The position numbers and the translations under genes were made by a program. Shown one piece after another: positions 1 to 5,805 of a stretch of DNA of 5,805 nt (position 1 is its first letter; each line of letters starts with the position of its first letter). Below the pieces are notes generated by a model, which did no database searches, was not told the DNA's origin, and saw only the letters and a program-made list of their open reading frames with translations. The DNA lies in assembly GCA_019239585.1 (NCBI GenBank), contig JAFAZU010000227.1, forward strand, positions 1-5,805, read 5' to 3'. The stretch comes from Acidobacteriaceae bacterium (lineage in GTDB: Bacteria; Acidobacteriota; Terriglobia; Bryobacterales; Bryobacteraceae).

Positions 1-915
1 GAGAACAGATTAGTGACAAGTGGACCTGCCTCGGACTTTACTCTCCGCATCCTTCCCGAGTTACCCGCGTGCATCGGCGAACCTGTCTGTAACTCAGCCG
101 TAACGGGACAAATTCCGTCCGACTTTGTTCCGCCGCTTACCAAACAGTATCCGCTCGTGCAGACAGTCCGAGTTGTGGAGCCTTCCAATTACGCTCGATC
201 CGTGTGGATTGAGGAGCTGAAAAAGTTTAATATCCGAGTAGATGCGCCTATTACGGCAGAAAATCCGGTGAAATTGCTTCCGCCCAAAGACTCCTACTCG
301 CCTTGGCTGAAAGTGGCGGAGCTGAAGGGATTGCCCTATAGTGACGACGCTAAATTGGTCCTCAAAGTCAGCTATAACATTGGTGCCGACACCAGCCTGG
401 TGCTATTTGGACTGACGCAGGGCGTCGATAGCCTGAATGATGCTCTGAAGGTGGAGCACCGCCATCTGGCTACACGGTATGGCATCCCAGAGAGTGAGTT
501 CCACTTTGTGGACGGGAGCGGGGGAGGAGAAACCACGGCGACGAACCGGGCTGTAACTCACTTTTTGTCAAAGATGTCCCAAAGTCCTGCCTTTCCGTCC
601 TTTTTTGACGCCTTGCCGATCTTGGGAGTAGATGGCTCGCTCGCATTTGTGAAGGATTTTGAATCCGATCCTGATTCCATGCTGGCCGGCGCCAAAGGCC
701 AAGTACGTGCCAAGACAGGGACCTATCTCGTGGGCGCCGAGTCAGGCTTCTTGTTGAAAGGCCAGGCGTTTGGGGGCTACATCATGTCCAGAAGCGGAAG
801 ACGGCTTGTCTACCAGCTTGTTGTCAACAATGTAACGATTAGCGGTTTGAACGATGTACTCCAGGTGTTTCAGGACGAAGGTAGAATCTCGGCCATTCTA
901 TGGCATGATAACTGA
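1..915 (+). CDS. dacB: D-alanyl-D-alanine carboxypeptidase/endopeptidase, PBP4 (peptidase S13) family, 5' end missing
   Basis: This is the C-terminal 304 residues of a penicillin-binding protein 4 type enzyme. The family removes the terminal D-alanine of peptidoglycan stem peptides and cleaves D-Ala-meso-DAP cross-links in the periplasm. The frame is open to base 1, so the GTG at 13 is probably an internal valine and not the start. Two of the three active-site motifs are visible: S-Y-N (SxN motif, 370-378, in the context KVSYNIGADT) and K-T-G-T (712-723, in the context RAKTGTY). Between them lies DGSGGG (about 511-528), matching the family's conserved DGSG stretch. The nucleophile motif SxxK and the signal peptide would lie upstream. 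Full-length members have about 450-500 residues, so roughly a third is missing. Two cysteines six residues apart (70-90) lie in the accessory region. A secreted-protein gene follows 44 bases downstream on the same strand. The family assignment is firm; the carboxypeptidase versus endopeptidase preference cannot be read from this. Confidence 0.92.
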   Translation, partial: ENRLVTSGPASDFTLRILPELPACIGEPVCNSAVTGQIPSDFVPPLTKQYPLVQTVRVVEPSNYARSVWIEELKKFNIRVDAPITAENPVKLLPPKDSYSPWLKVAELKGLPYSDDAKLVLKVSYNIGADTSLVLFGLTQGVDSLNDALKVEHRHLATRYGIPESEFHFVDGSGGGETTATNRAVTHFLSKMSQSPAFPSFFDALPILGVDGSLAFVKDFESDPDSMLAGAKGQVRAKTGTYLVGAESGFLLKGQAFGGYIMSRSGRRLVYQLVVNNVTISGLNDVLQVFQDEGRISAILWHDN

Positions 916-959
916 CTCTCACGGCCGCAGGTGACTCCTCCTTTGAATCGATACAAAAA

Positions 960-1898
960 ATGCTAGTGCCGACATCACTTACTCGAGGCTTATGGCTGTA
1001 CTCAGGCTTAGTTGCCTTGACAGCGTATCAAGTCGCTGGGCAGGATCAGGCAGCATTGAGCCAGTCCTTCGAAGGTAAACAGGTCACGGTAAAGATGGAT
1101 ATGCCGGGCAGCCAGACAGGCGTTGATATCTACCCGAACAAGCCGCAGCCGTTAGACACGAAAAGCTATGCGGCCCGGCTCAAGAGCTTCGGAGTATCGC
1201 TCCGCAATGGGGATACCGTGATGATCACTAAGGTCAAGGTAAAAAAAGACCTTATCGAATTCCAGCTTGGAGGTGGCGGCTATGGAACGGTCACCGACAT
1301 CACGGATGAAGCGGTGCATTTCCAGCCTGCTGAAAAAAGCATGCGTGAAAAGGAACTAGAAAATCAGGTAAACAAAGAAACAGATGACAATCGCCGCCGC
1401 TCGCTTTTAAGAGAACTGGATGATTTGAAACGTGATCGCGAGCGGCAGGACCGGCGTAGACGCGCTGCTGCGGAGCAGGATGCGGATTTGAGACGTATTA
1501 AGATTGCGCAAGGCCGGGAGCGAGGCGGCTCGCGCTTCAACATACGTGTTAAAACACAGGTCATTGGTGATTCAATCACACCGCAGTTCGTCATGAATGC
1601 GCTGGCGCAGTATATTACTTTTACTCCTGACGTATCTGGTCCAAACGAGAGCCGCACGACGGAGCGATTAGGAAGCGCTACTGAACAGATGCCACTCAAC
1701 AGTAATCCGGTCCAGAGCCTGCGGAAAGGATTGACACGGGCTCAGGTGGAGACCTTGTTCGGGCCGCCCATCGAGAGTCACGACCAAGTTGCAAACGGAT
1801 TAGCGATAACTAATTGCACTTATCAGACCGCAGCTCAAACGGTGCAGGCTGATTTTGTTAATGGTGTCCTGGTCCAGTACACATTGTCATCACGATAA
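960..1898 (+). CDS. exported protein with charged coiled coil and C-terminal BamE (SmpA/OmlA)-like domain
   Basis: This is a 312-residue protein with no assigned function. The N-terminus looks like a signal peptide: Arg9, then a hydrophobic run (residues 11-27, LWLYSGLVALTAYQVAG), with cleavage plausible near Gly27-Gln28. No lipobox cysteine is present. Residues about 28-125 form a beta-rich, glycine-containing region (EFQLGGGGYGTV). Residues 128-188 are an extremely charged Arg/Glu/Asp helix, probably a coiled coil, ending in a basic RGRERGG-like stretch. Residues 257-312 resemble the BamE fold: the motif GLTRAQVETLFGPP matches the BamE-type G-[LM]-[ST]-x-x-Q-V-x-x-L-x-G-x-P helix-turn, followed by strands ending VNGVLVQYTLSSR. 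BamE is part of the outer-membrane beta-barrel assembly complex, but this domain also occurs in unrelated envelope proteins, so a Bam role is not implied. The ATG at 960 is the first standard start in its frame after a stop at 909; GTG at 966 is an alternative. No Shine-Dalgarno sequence precedes it, which fits translation coupled to the upstream gene. The whole architecture resembles hypothetical proteins I associate with Acidobacteriota. Confidence 0.82.
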   Translation: MLVPTSLTRGLWLYSGLVALTAYQVAGQDQAALSQSFEGKQVTVKMDMPGSQTGVDIYPNKPQPLDTKSYAARLKSFGVSLRNGDTVMITKVKVKKDLIEFQLGGGGYGTVTDITDEAVHFQPAEKSMREKELENQVNKETDDNRRRSLLRELDDLKRDRERQDRRRRAAAEQDADLRRIKIAQGRERGGSRFNIRVKTQVIGDSITPQFVMNALAQYITFTPDVSGPNESRTTERLGSATEQMPLNSNPVQSLRKGLTRAQVETLFGPPIESHDQVANGLAITNCTYQTAAQTVQADFVNGVLVQYTLSSR

Positions 1899-1901
1899 TC
1901 G

Positions 1902-1916
1902 TCAATCACTGATTGA
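1902..1916. repeat. 15-base perfect palindrome just after the exported-protein gene
   Basis: The sequence TCAATCACTGATTGA has two perfect 7-base arms around a central C, three bases after the stop codon at 1896-1898. As RNA it could fold only a short AU-rich stem, and no T-tract follows, so it is a poor Rho-independent terminator. The symmetry would suit a dimeric DNA-binding protein, but nothing else supports that, and chance is possible. Confidence 0.3.
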
Positions 1917-1976
1917 ACTGGGGATGGCGCCGCTCCGAAAAACTTGAAAGAGTAGGAACATAAACACGGAACGAGC

Positions 1977-2081
1977 CTATTGCCATGTAGCGGCGCAAAC
2001 CACGGTCACCCGATCAGCCAGACGAACAATTTCGTCAGGGGTACCCTTATTGGCAACGATTATAGGTCGTGCGCTCTGCAT
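1977..2081 (-). other. possible 34-codon ORF or coding relic in the gene-poor stretch 1899-2171
   Basis: No confident gene lies in 1899-2171. The only coding-like piece is a short minus-strand ORF from ATG 2081 to TAG 1977. Its composition looks protein-like (GTPDEIVRLADRVTVV reads as a helix followed by a beta strand). There is no Shine-Dalgarno sequence, no downstream continuation and no family I can name. The DEIV-x-LAD-x-V pattern is faintly like the end of a Rossmann or phosphoribosyltransferase fold, but this is too short to decide. It is best regarded as a possible remnant and not as a gene. Confidence 0.15.
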
Positions 2082-2171
2082 TTACGAGCGTGGTAGATCG
2101 CTTCTGCCCCAAAAAGCTTTGTCTTGACTCACGTACGGTGCTGCCTGAATATCGAATATTTCTCTGTCCGC

Positions 2172-2806
2172 TTACGGGTCGTCGTAGAAGAACACCATGA
2201 GGTTTGGAATTTCGGCAACCATCTTTCCATTTTTATCTTGTACCCAAACTTAGTGATTGATTCTGGTAAGGCCTCGTATCAAGGGTAGCGTTCGCTAATA
2301 CCCAATTCAGAGGTGCAGCTTCAGCCGAATCGAAAGGAGGAATGGGACGAAGCTTGTCCTCGCCGAATAAAACACTCGCTCCGGCCGGTTTTTGTGTGCT
2401 CGTATCCCAAGATTGCAGATAAATACGCACATGAACAGTCGAGTCGGCCGGCATCGGTTTCAAGCTGTAATTGTAGACGCGAGCCTGGAGCCGCAGCTTG
2501 TCGCCAGCCGTGGCGGTACTGAGCTGCGGTCCTTGTCCAGGGCTCGCCATAAATAGGGGATTGCTGATAACCGTTCGGAAGAATTCCGCCGGAGATTACC
2601 AGATCGTCGATATGCAAGAGCATTCGCTGGCCGTCCAGGATGTCGTTCACATTCGATAAGTCGGGTTGAGAACCTTGGGGCGCAACAGGTTGCTGAGCTC
2701 GCACGACAGAACCAAAGACTCCAAACCACATCGCCAGAAATATTGTCCGAATGAAAGATCCGCGGATGCTGAAAAGCCCGGTTCTCACAAGGCCTTGATT
2801 TGTCAT
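2172..2806 (-). pseudogene. broken gene for a secreted protein with an Ig/CARDB-like beta domain; two frameshifts
   Basis: Three reading frames on the minus strand together spell one protein of about 210 residues. Segment A starts at ATG 2806 behind a purine-rich site. It encodes a signal peptide (Arg-rich start, then TIFLAMWFGVFGSVVRAQQ) and DLSNVNDILDGQRMLLHIDD, and runs to about 2565-2595. Segment B continues in a second frame from about 2580 to about 2255. It begins VISNPLFMASPGQ, followed by GDKLRLQARVYNYSLKPM, VHVRIYLQSW and LNWVLANATLDT, the alternating pattern of a secreted Ig/CARDB-like beta sandwich. Segment C, in the third frame from about 2249, reads VWVQDKNGKMVAEIPNLMVF and ends at the TAA at 2172-2174. 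The shifts have the same sense (one extra base or two missing). At B/C the join seems to lack a few residues compared with my memory of the family, so a small deletion is likely. In large Acidobacteriota extracellular proteins this module is C-terminal, so segment A joined to B may also hide an internal deletion. Sequencing error is the alternative to decay. Confidence 0.7.
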
Positions 2807-2808
2807 AG

Positions 2809-2816
2809 CCCCCCTT
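2809..2816 (-). promoter_or_regulatory. ribosome-binding site that places the start of the broken gene at 2806
   Basis: AAGGGGGG lies two bases upstream of ATG 2806 (AAGGGG four bases upstream). The frame is open further upstream to an ATG at 2875, but that extension has no purine-rich leader and would put about 23 non-hydrophobic residues ahead of the signal peptide. The site therefore favours 2806. Confidence 0.5.
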
Positions 2817-2924
2817 GAAAGCGTTAAATGACTGTCGCGAGATGCTGCGCCATTCTCAACAACGAATCGACACAATGATCACGGTGAAAAATCCCCTGCG
2901 TTAATCTGCACCGGCGTACGGTCG

Positions 2925-2933
2925 AGTATAACA
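2925..2933 (-). promoter_or_regulatory. candidate extended -10 promoter for the broken secreted-protein gene
   Basis: Read on the minus strand, the sequence is TGTTATACT, that is TG-n-TATACT, matching the sigma-70 extended -10 motif with one deviation from TATAAT. No good TTGACA box lies 17 bases upstream, which extended -10 promoters can tolerate. Transcription would start near 2918 and give a leader of about 110 bases before ATG 2806. One motif match in AT-containing intergenic DNA is weak evidence. Confidence 0.3.
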
Positions 2934-3104
2934 CCAAAGGTCACTGTTGTTCGCGGCAGTCGTTGGGTTAAGAGCGGGTTGTTCAGGTGTGTATCTTCCA
3001 TTGGACACCGGCAAGCGAAACGATTACGTCACCTGAAAAGTTGAACACTAGAGAGGGCACCATAAGTTGGTTGCACAATTTTTCTCCGATCAAAGTGAGG
3101 AAGG

Positions 3105-3281
3105 ATGCCAGAGTCGCGCAAACCTTCTCCCCTCGCTGCGGCGATTGCATTTGTTCCAGCCAGCGTAGCCGTCTTTGGCGGGGGAGTCTCGATTATCGGC
3201 ACTGAACAACCAGCGACGTTGTTTGCGAGTTGTTCGCGGTTCCTCGGCCATCTGGGTATTTGGGACCAGCAAACCACTTAG
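3105..3281 (+). CDS. small ORF, 58 residues, hydrophobic core; possible small membrane protein or gene relic
   Basis: The ATG at 3105 follows a purine-rich Shine-Dalgarno-like run (GTGAGGAAGG, 3095-3104), with GAGG four bases from the start. The product begins MPESRKPSP, a basic N-terminus, then has one hydrophobic, Ala/Val/Gly-rich segment (residues 10-32, LAAAIAFVPASVAVFGGGVS and on). This could be a transmembrane helix or an uncleaved signal anchor. A short C-terminal part with one cysteine and aromatic residues ends at the TAG at 3279-3281. I do not recognise the family. The codons look like those of a real gene, and overlapping frames on the opposite strand look like shadows. The same frame continues beyond the stop with more coding-like stretches, so this may be the 5' piece of a longer decayed gene. 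Confidence 0.4.
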   Translation: MPESRKPSPLAAAIAFVPASVAVFGGGVSIIGTEQPATLFASCSRFLGHLGIWDQQTT

Positions 3282-3549
3282 TGCAGACTGGTGGTCTACA
3301 AAGCTGGGATCGCGAAGCAGAGTTATCGGAACTGATTAGGTGGAAGTGTAGCGATCGATATTGCCTTTGCCCAAACCAGTGTTTATGCAATAAATTGGTG
3401 AACCCGCCGTTTCCTCGATCTTTCGATTGCAAAACTGTATTGCATAACGGAAACGATTGGCGACAATCATCCGCAACGATCAGGCAACTACACGCAACCG
3501 GGAATGAATGGTTTTTATCTCTATTTTTACCGCTTCCCTTGTAAAACCG
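3282..3549 (+). other. gene-free stretch with coding-like fragments in the frame of the small ORF
   Basis: No intact gene is visible between the small ORF and glnE. In the same frame as the 58-codon ORF, two fragments look protein-like: LGGSVAIDIAFAQTSVYAIN (about 3336-3395), which follows the stop TGA near 3333, and a longer open run after a stop near 3405 that passes through GNYTQPGMNGFYLYFYR (about 3480-3530). They may be decayed coding sequence, but no family is recognisable and chance is a real alternative. The stretch also holds the inverted repeat at 3383-3447. Confidence 0.25.
3383..3447. repeat. 10-base perfect inverted repeat with 45-base spacer
   Basis: TTATGCAATA (3383-3392) and TATTGCATAA (3438-3447) are exact reverse complements. 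Each arm is itself nearly palindromic around TGCA, so the pair looks like two copies of a TTATGCAATAA-like site in opposite orientation. It could be two operator half-sites, the ends of a tiny relic element, or coincidence in AT-rich DNA. No target-site duplication is apparent. Confidence 0.35.
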
Positions 3550-3577
3550 CGAGCGCTAGGCCGAGAATGTGCGCTCG
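3550..3577 (-). terminator. possible glnE terminator hairpin spanning the stop codon
   Basis: CGAGCGC (3571-3577 read on the minus strand) pairs perfectly with GCGCTCG (3550-3556), enclosing a 14-base loop that contains most of the stop codon region. The sequence after the stem on the minus strand is CGGTTTTAC, giving only a four-T tract offset by three bases. The stem is GC-rich, but the loop is long and the T-tract weak, so termination here is plausible and not certain. Confidence 0.35.
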
Positions 3578-5805
3578 AACAGTTTCCGGGTCTTTCTCTT
3601 GAGAACGGATAACTGCTCCTCAATACTGACGGCATTCGAATGCAGGTTTGTCCATTGATAGACTAATTCGGCCACCATTTCCCTTTCACTTTCGGAAGCT
3701 GGAAACCGTCCTTCTGCGCGTCCGGTCACAACGCGTATGGCGTGATCAAGGGCGCGGAAAAAGGTAGTTGCTTCCGTCAGTAACTTGGCATCTTCGCGGT
3801 CCAGGTGCCCCATTTTTTCTACCACGTCGATACGCTCCGGCGTGTTCAGGCTTTTAAAGAAAAGACCTGCTCCCCGGAGACGCAAGTACATCAGGATGAA
3901 GTCGGCATCATAGTAGCCTCCCTCAGCTGCTTTGAGAGGGGCGATGCTGCCCCCTTCGCGTTGTAGCCGCATTCGCATCTGACGCAAATCCTGTTTCGAA
4001 CGGCCGCCTTGTCCGTAGCGCCGCCAATCAACTTGCTGCAGCTCGCTTAGGAATTTAGTAGCCCGGTCGGTATCGCCGGCCACAGCCCTCGCCTTCATAT
4101 AGGCGATTCCCTCCCAAGCCTCGGCATCACGAGAGAAGTACTCAACATATTTGGATTCTGCTTGCACCAGGGGACCTTCCCGGCCATTCGGACGAAGCCG
4201 GGTATCAATGGAAAGAGAAGGCATGTCGCCAATATAGGCGGTCAGGATTTCAACCAGGCGTTCGGCTACTCTGGTCCAGAAGCGCTGGCGTGGAGCTTCG
4301 CTGTCAGGGATAATAAACAGCACGTCAGCGTCGGAGCCAAGATCGAATTCCCGCATCCCCAGCCTTCCCAGCGCCACAACCATCATGTCGTTTTGCGGCT
4401 CTTCAAAGGGTTTTTGCGGTGTTCCGTGCTTTCGCCCATGTAATAACCCGCCTTCACGAGCGATGCGGTAAGCTCGAGCAATCACATACTCCGCCAGCGC
4501 GGAGGTATGATCCAGGATCTGAAAAATAGGCTCGGCAAAACAGATACTTGCTGCCTGAATACGGAACATTTCCCGCTGAAAAAAGCGGCGCAGCCCGTCT
4601 ATGTCGTTAAGCGGAGCAGATAATCCTTCGAATACCCAATGGCGGGTCGGGTAATCAATAGCCCTTCCGATTTCATAAAGGTATTCGGGATGTCCAAGTA
4701 GCTGATAACCGAGAAAAGAACTCTTTTCAAAAATCAGCGCCAGGTTTTCTGTCAGGAGCGCATGATTTTCGAGTATCACCAAGCAGTCAGGTAGTTCCAG
4801 CAGCTTTTCAAGGAGGGCAGCAAGTAGTTGTTCGCCTCTTTGTATTCCTCGCGTCCGCAAACGCGCCTCCAGTTTTGGAGCCCTAGCCTGGAGCTTTCCC
4901 CAAAGTCCTTCCGAAAGCCCAACCATCCTTTGCTGCTCCGGTGGCGACAGAGAAGGCGCACGGAAATCAGATGTGTCGAATGTGTACGATAGGGGTCTCT
5001 GCGCATGCACGATTCGTTCGTAAATGCCTACAACGTTTTCCAAATGCTGGTTGATATTTCTCAAAAGCTGGGACGACAACGGGAGATTTAAGTCATCAAG
5101 GCGAGTTCCCGGCGGCATACGCCGCCCTAGAACTTCTAATTGGGCCGGTTCTGCCTGTACAGTGTGAGTTTGCCGGTCCTCTTCAAATTGCAGACGATGT
5201 TCCACGTTCCGCAAAAATTCGTAGGCGCTCTTCAAATGGTCATATTCCGTTTCCGACAGCAAATCCTCTTTACGGAGTGCTGATAAAGCTTGTAGTGTTC
5301 CACCGTGCCGTACTGAGATCTCGCGTCCGCCGTGCAGGCGCTGCATACACTGGACCAGGAATTCAATGTCGCGTATGCCGCCATGCGCGAGCTTGACATC
5401 CAATCCTTTACCGTGCGGGCGTTTGCGCCAAAGCTTTTCGCGGATGCGTTCGCGCGTCCCTGACATGGCTTCTATCATTGAAAAGTCAAGGGTAGTGGAG
5501 TAGATGGAAGGTTCCACAAAGTCCAGGAGCGATTGACCTAATGTGTAATCGCCAGCGGCGACACGGGCTTTAATCAGCATCTGCAGCTCCCAGTCGCGGG
5601 CGCGCTTGGAGTAGTATTCTTTTGCTGCCGCCAAGGAGATGCACACGTCGCCGAGAGTCCCCTCAGGCCGCAGCCGAAGATCAACTCGGTAACAGAGTCC
5701 AGCAGCCGTGTAGGTGGAAAGAAGATGAGTTAACTGATTGGCGACCTTGTTGAAGAATTCTTTATTCGTGATGACCTGCGGTCCGGATGTTTCTCCGTTG
5801 TTGCT
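3556..5805 (-). CDS. glnE: bifunctional glutamine-synthetase adenylyltransferase/deadenylase, 5' end missing
   Basis: GlnE adds AMP to a tyrosine of glutamine synthetase and removes it again, classically under control of PII and glutamine, so that GS is switched off when nitrogen is plentiful. The frame is open to the window edge; the GTG at 5646 is internal, because RVDLRLRPEG lies upstream of it. 749 residues are visible (numbering from the edge), against about 950 in full-length enzymes. The order is: end of the N-terminal nucleotidyltransferase (deadenylase) domain with GETSG, NKEFF and VDLRLRPEG (41-49); the linking helical domain with KLAHGGIRDIEFLVQ (138-152) and FLRNVEHRLQFEEDRQTHT; then the C-terminal nucleotidyltransferase (adenylylating) domain with ALGRLGMREFDLGSDADVLF (metal-binding GSDAD, 490-494) and DTRLRPNGREGPLV (from 534); and a helical tail to the TAG at 3556-3558. 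The missing 5' part would carry the first GxSDxD site. KLAHGG replaces the common KLGRGG, a variant I associate with Acidobacteriota. Both domains look intact, so the gene is probably functional. Confidence 0.97.
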   Translation of the reverse strand, partial: SNNGETSGPQVITNKEFFNKVANQLTHLLSTYTAAGLCYRVDLRLRPEGTLGDVCISLAAAKEYYSKRARDWELQMLIKARVAAGDYTLGQSLLDFVEPSIYSTTLDFSMIEAMSGTRERIREKLWRKRPHGKGLDVKLAHGGIRDIEFLVQCMQRLHGGREISVRHGGTLQALSALRKEDLLSETEYDHLKSAYEFLRNVEHRLQFEEDRQTHTVQAEPAQLEVLGRRMPPGTRLDDLNLPLSSQLLRNINQHLENVVGIYERIVHAQRPLSYTFDTSDFRAPSLSPPEQQRMVGLSEGLWGKLQARAPKLEARLRTRGIQRGEQLLAALLEKLLELPDCLVILENHALLTENLALIFEKSSFLGYQLLGHPEYLYEIGRAIDYPTRHWVFEGLSAPLNDIDGLRRFFQREMFRIQAASICFAEPIFQILDHTSALAEYVIARAYRIAREGGLLHGRKHGTPQKPFEEPQNDMMVVALGRLGMREFDLGSDADVLFIIPDSEAPRQRFWTRVAERLVEILTAYIGDMPSLSIDTRLRPNGREGPLVQAESKYVEYFSRDAEAWEGIAYMKARAVAGDTDRATKFLSELQQVDWRRYGQGGRSKQDLRQMRMRLQREGGSIAPLKAAEGGYYDADFILMYLRLRGAGLFFKSLNTPERIDVVEKMGHLDREDAKLLTEATTFFRALDHAIRVVTGRAEGRFPASESEREMVAELVYQWTNLHSNAVSIEEQLSVLKRKTRKLFERTFSA

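Larger units (their letters stand above)
2807..3104. other. intergenic stretch between divergent short genes, no gene seen
   Basis: This stretch separates the minus-strand broken gene from the plus-strand 58-codon ORF. Open frames here have unnatural composition and no start signals. The only candidate signal is an extended -10 box on the minus strand at 2925-2933. I see no tRNA, riboswitch or convincing plus-strand promoter. Confidence 0.5.

Noticed and set aside
1364..1699. Minus-strand open frame of 111 codons
   Set aside because: It lies wholly inside the exported-protein gene, and its Ser/Arg-rich text is the antisense of the charged coiled coil.
2147..2160. GAATAT-C-GAATAT tandem/hairpin after the broken gene's stop
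   Set aside because: Only a five-pair AU stem with a three-base loop; too weak for a terminator.
2138..2165. Resemblance to glnE interior at 4552-4580 (13 identical bases, TGCTGCCTGAATA, then partial match; REIFDIQAAP versus REMFRIQAAS)
   Set aside because: The match does not extend to either side, and one 13-base match is not unlikely by chance in a window of this size.
2313..2522. Plus-strand open frame of 69 codons
   Set aside because: Antisense to the beta-domain segment of the broken gene; no domain-like pattern.
2987..3205. Plus-strand open frame of 72 codons
   Set aside because: Unnatural composition (many Ser, Cys, Trp, Arg) and overlap with the better-supported ORF at 3105.
3455..3468. 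Small hairpin GATTG-GCGA-CAATC
   Set aside because: A five-base-pair stem alone is expected by chance and has no supporting context.
3193..3544. Open frames on both strands (3193-3432 minus, 3230-3544 plus)
   Set aside because: Cys/Trp/Arg-rich low-quality translations without RBS or recognisable motifs; the frame of the 58-codon ORF is more protein-like.
4162..4443. Plus-strand open frame of 93 codons
   Set aside because: Antisense shadow of the conserved adenylyltransferase domain of glnE.
1..5805. tRNA, rRNA, CRISPR, transposon ends, riboswitch
   Set aside because: No tRNA-like T-arm, no spaced direct repeats, no transposase fragment and no aptamer-like conserved core was found by eye.

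Overview
The window carries two genes on the + strand at the left (the 3' part of a dacB-type peptidase and a secreted coiled-coil/BamE-like protein) and one large gene on the - strand at the right (glnE, missing its 5' end). They converge on about 1.65 kb (1899-3555) with low coding density. That middle stretch holds a minus-strand gene broken by two frameshifts, one short plus-strand ORF with a ribosome-binding site, and several short inverted repeats. No rRNA, tRNA, CRISPR array, transposase or insertion-sequence end was found. I see no convincing new multi-gene system.

The organism is most likely a Gram-negative-type bacterium of the Acidobacteriota. GlnE has the substituted motif KLAHGGIRD in place of the usual KLGRGGIRD. 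The 312-residue protein, and the domain surviving in the broken gene, both resemble lineage-specific hypothetical proteins I associate with Acidobacteriota. This placement rests on recalled family resemblance and not on a search.

Region by region: 1-915 is the C-terminal two thirds of a penicillin-binding protein 4 family enzyme acting on peptidoglycan in the periplasm. 960-1898 follows 44 bases later on the same strand and encodes an exported protein; the two may be co-transcribed, which would suit a cell-envelope role for both. 1899-2171 has no confident gene. 2172-2806 (-) is a decayed or mis-sequenced gene for a secreted protein with a beta-rich, Ig/CARDB-like domain. 2807-3104 contains a possible extended -10 promoter for that gene. 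3105-3281 (+) is a 58-codon ORF with a hydrophobic core; the same frame continues rightwards with coding-like stretches cut by three stops, so it may itself be a relic. 3556-5805 (-) is glnE, the bifunctional enzyme that adds AMP to and removes it from glutamine synthetase, linking nitrogen status to glutamine synthesis. A 7-bp hairpin at its stop codon may be its terminator. glnE has no evident functional link to the left-hand genes.
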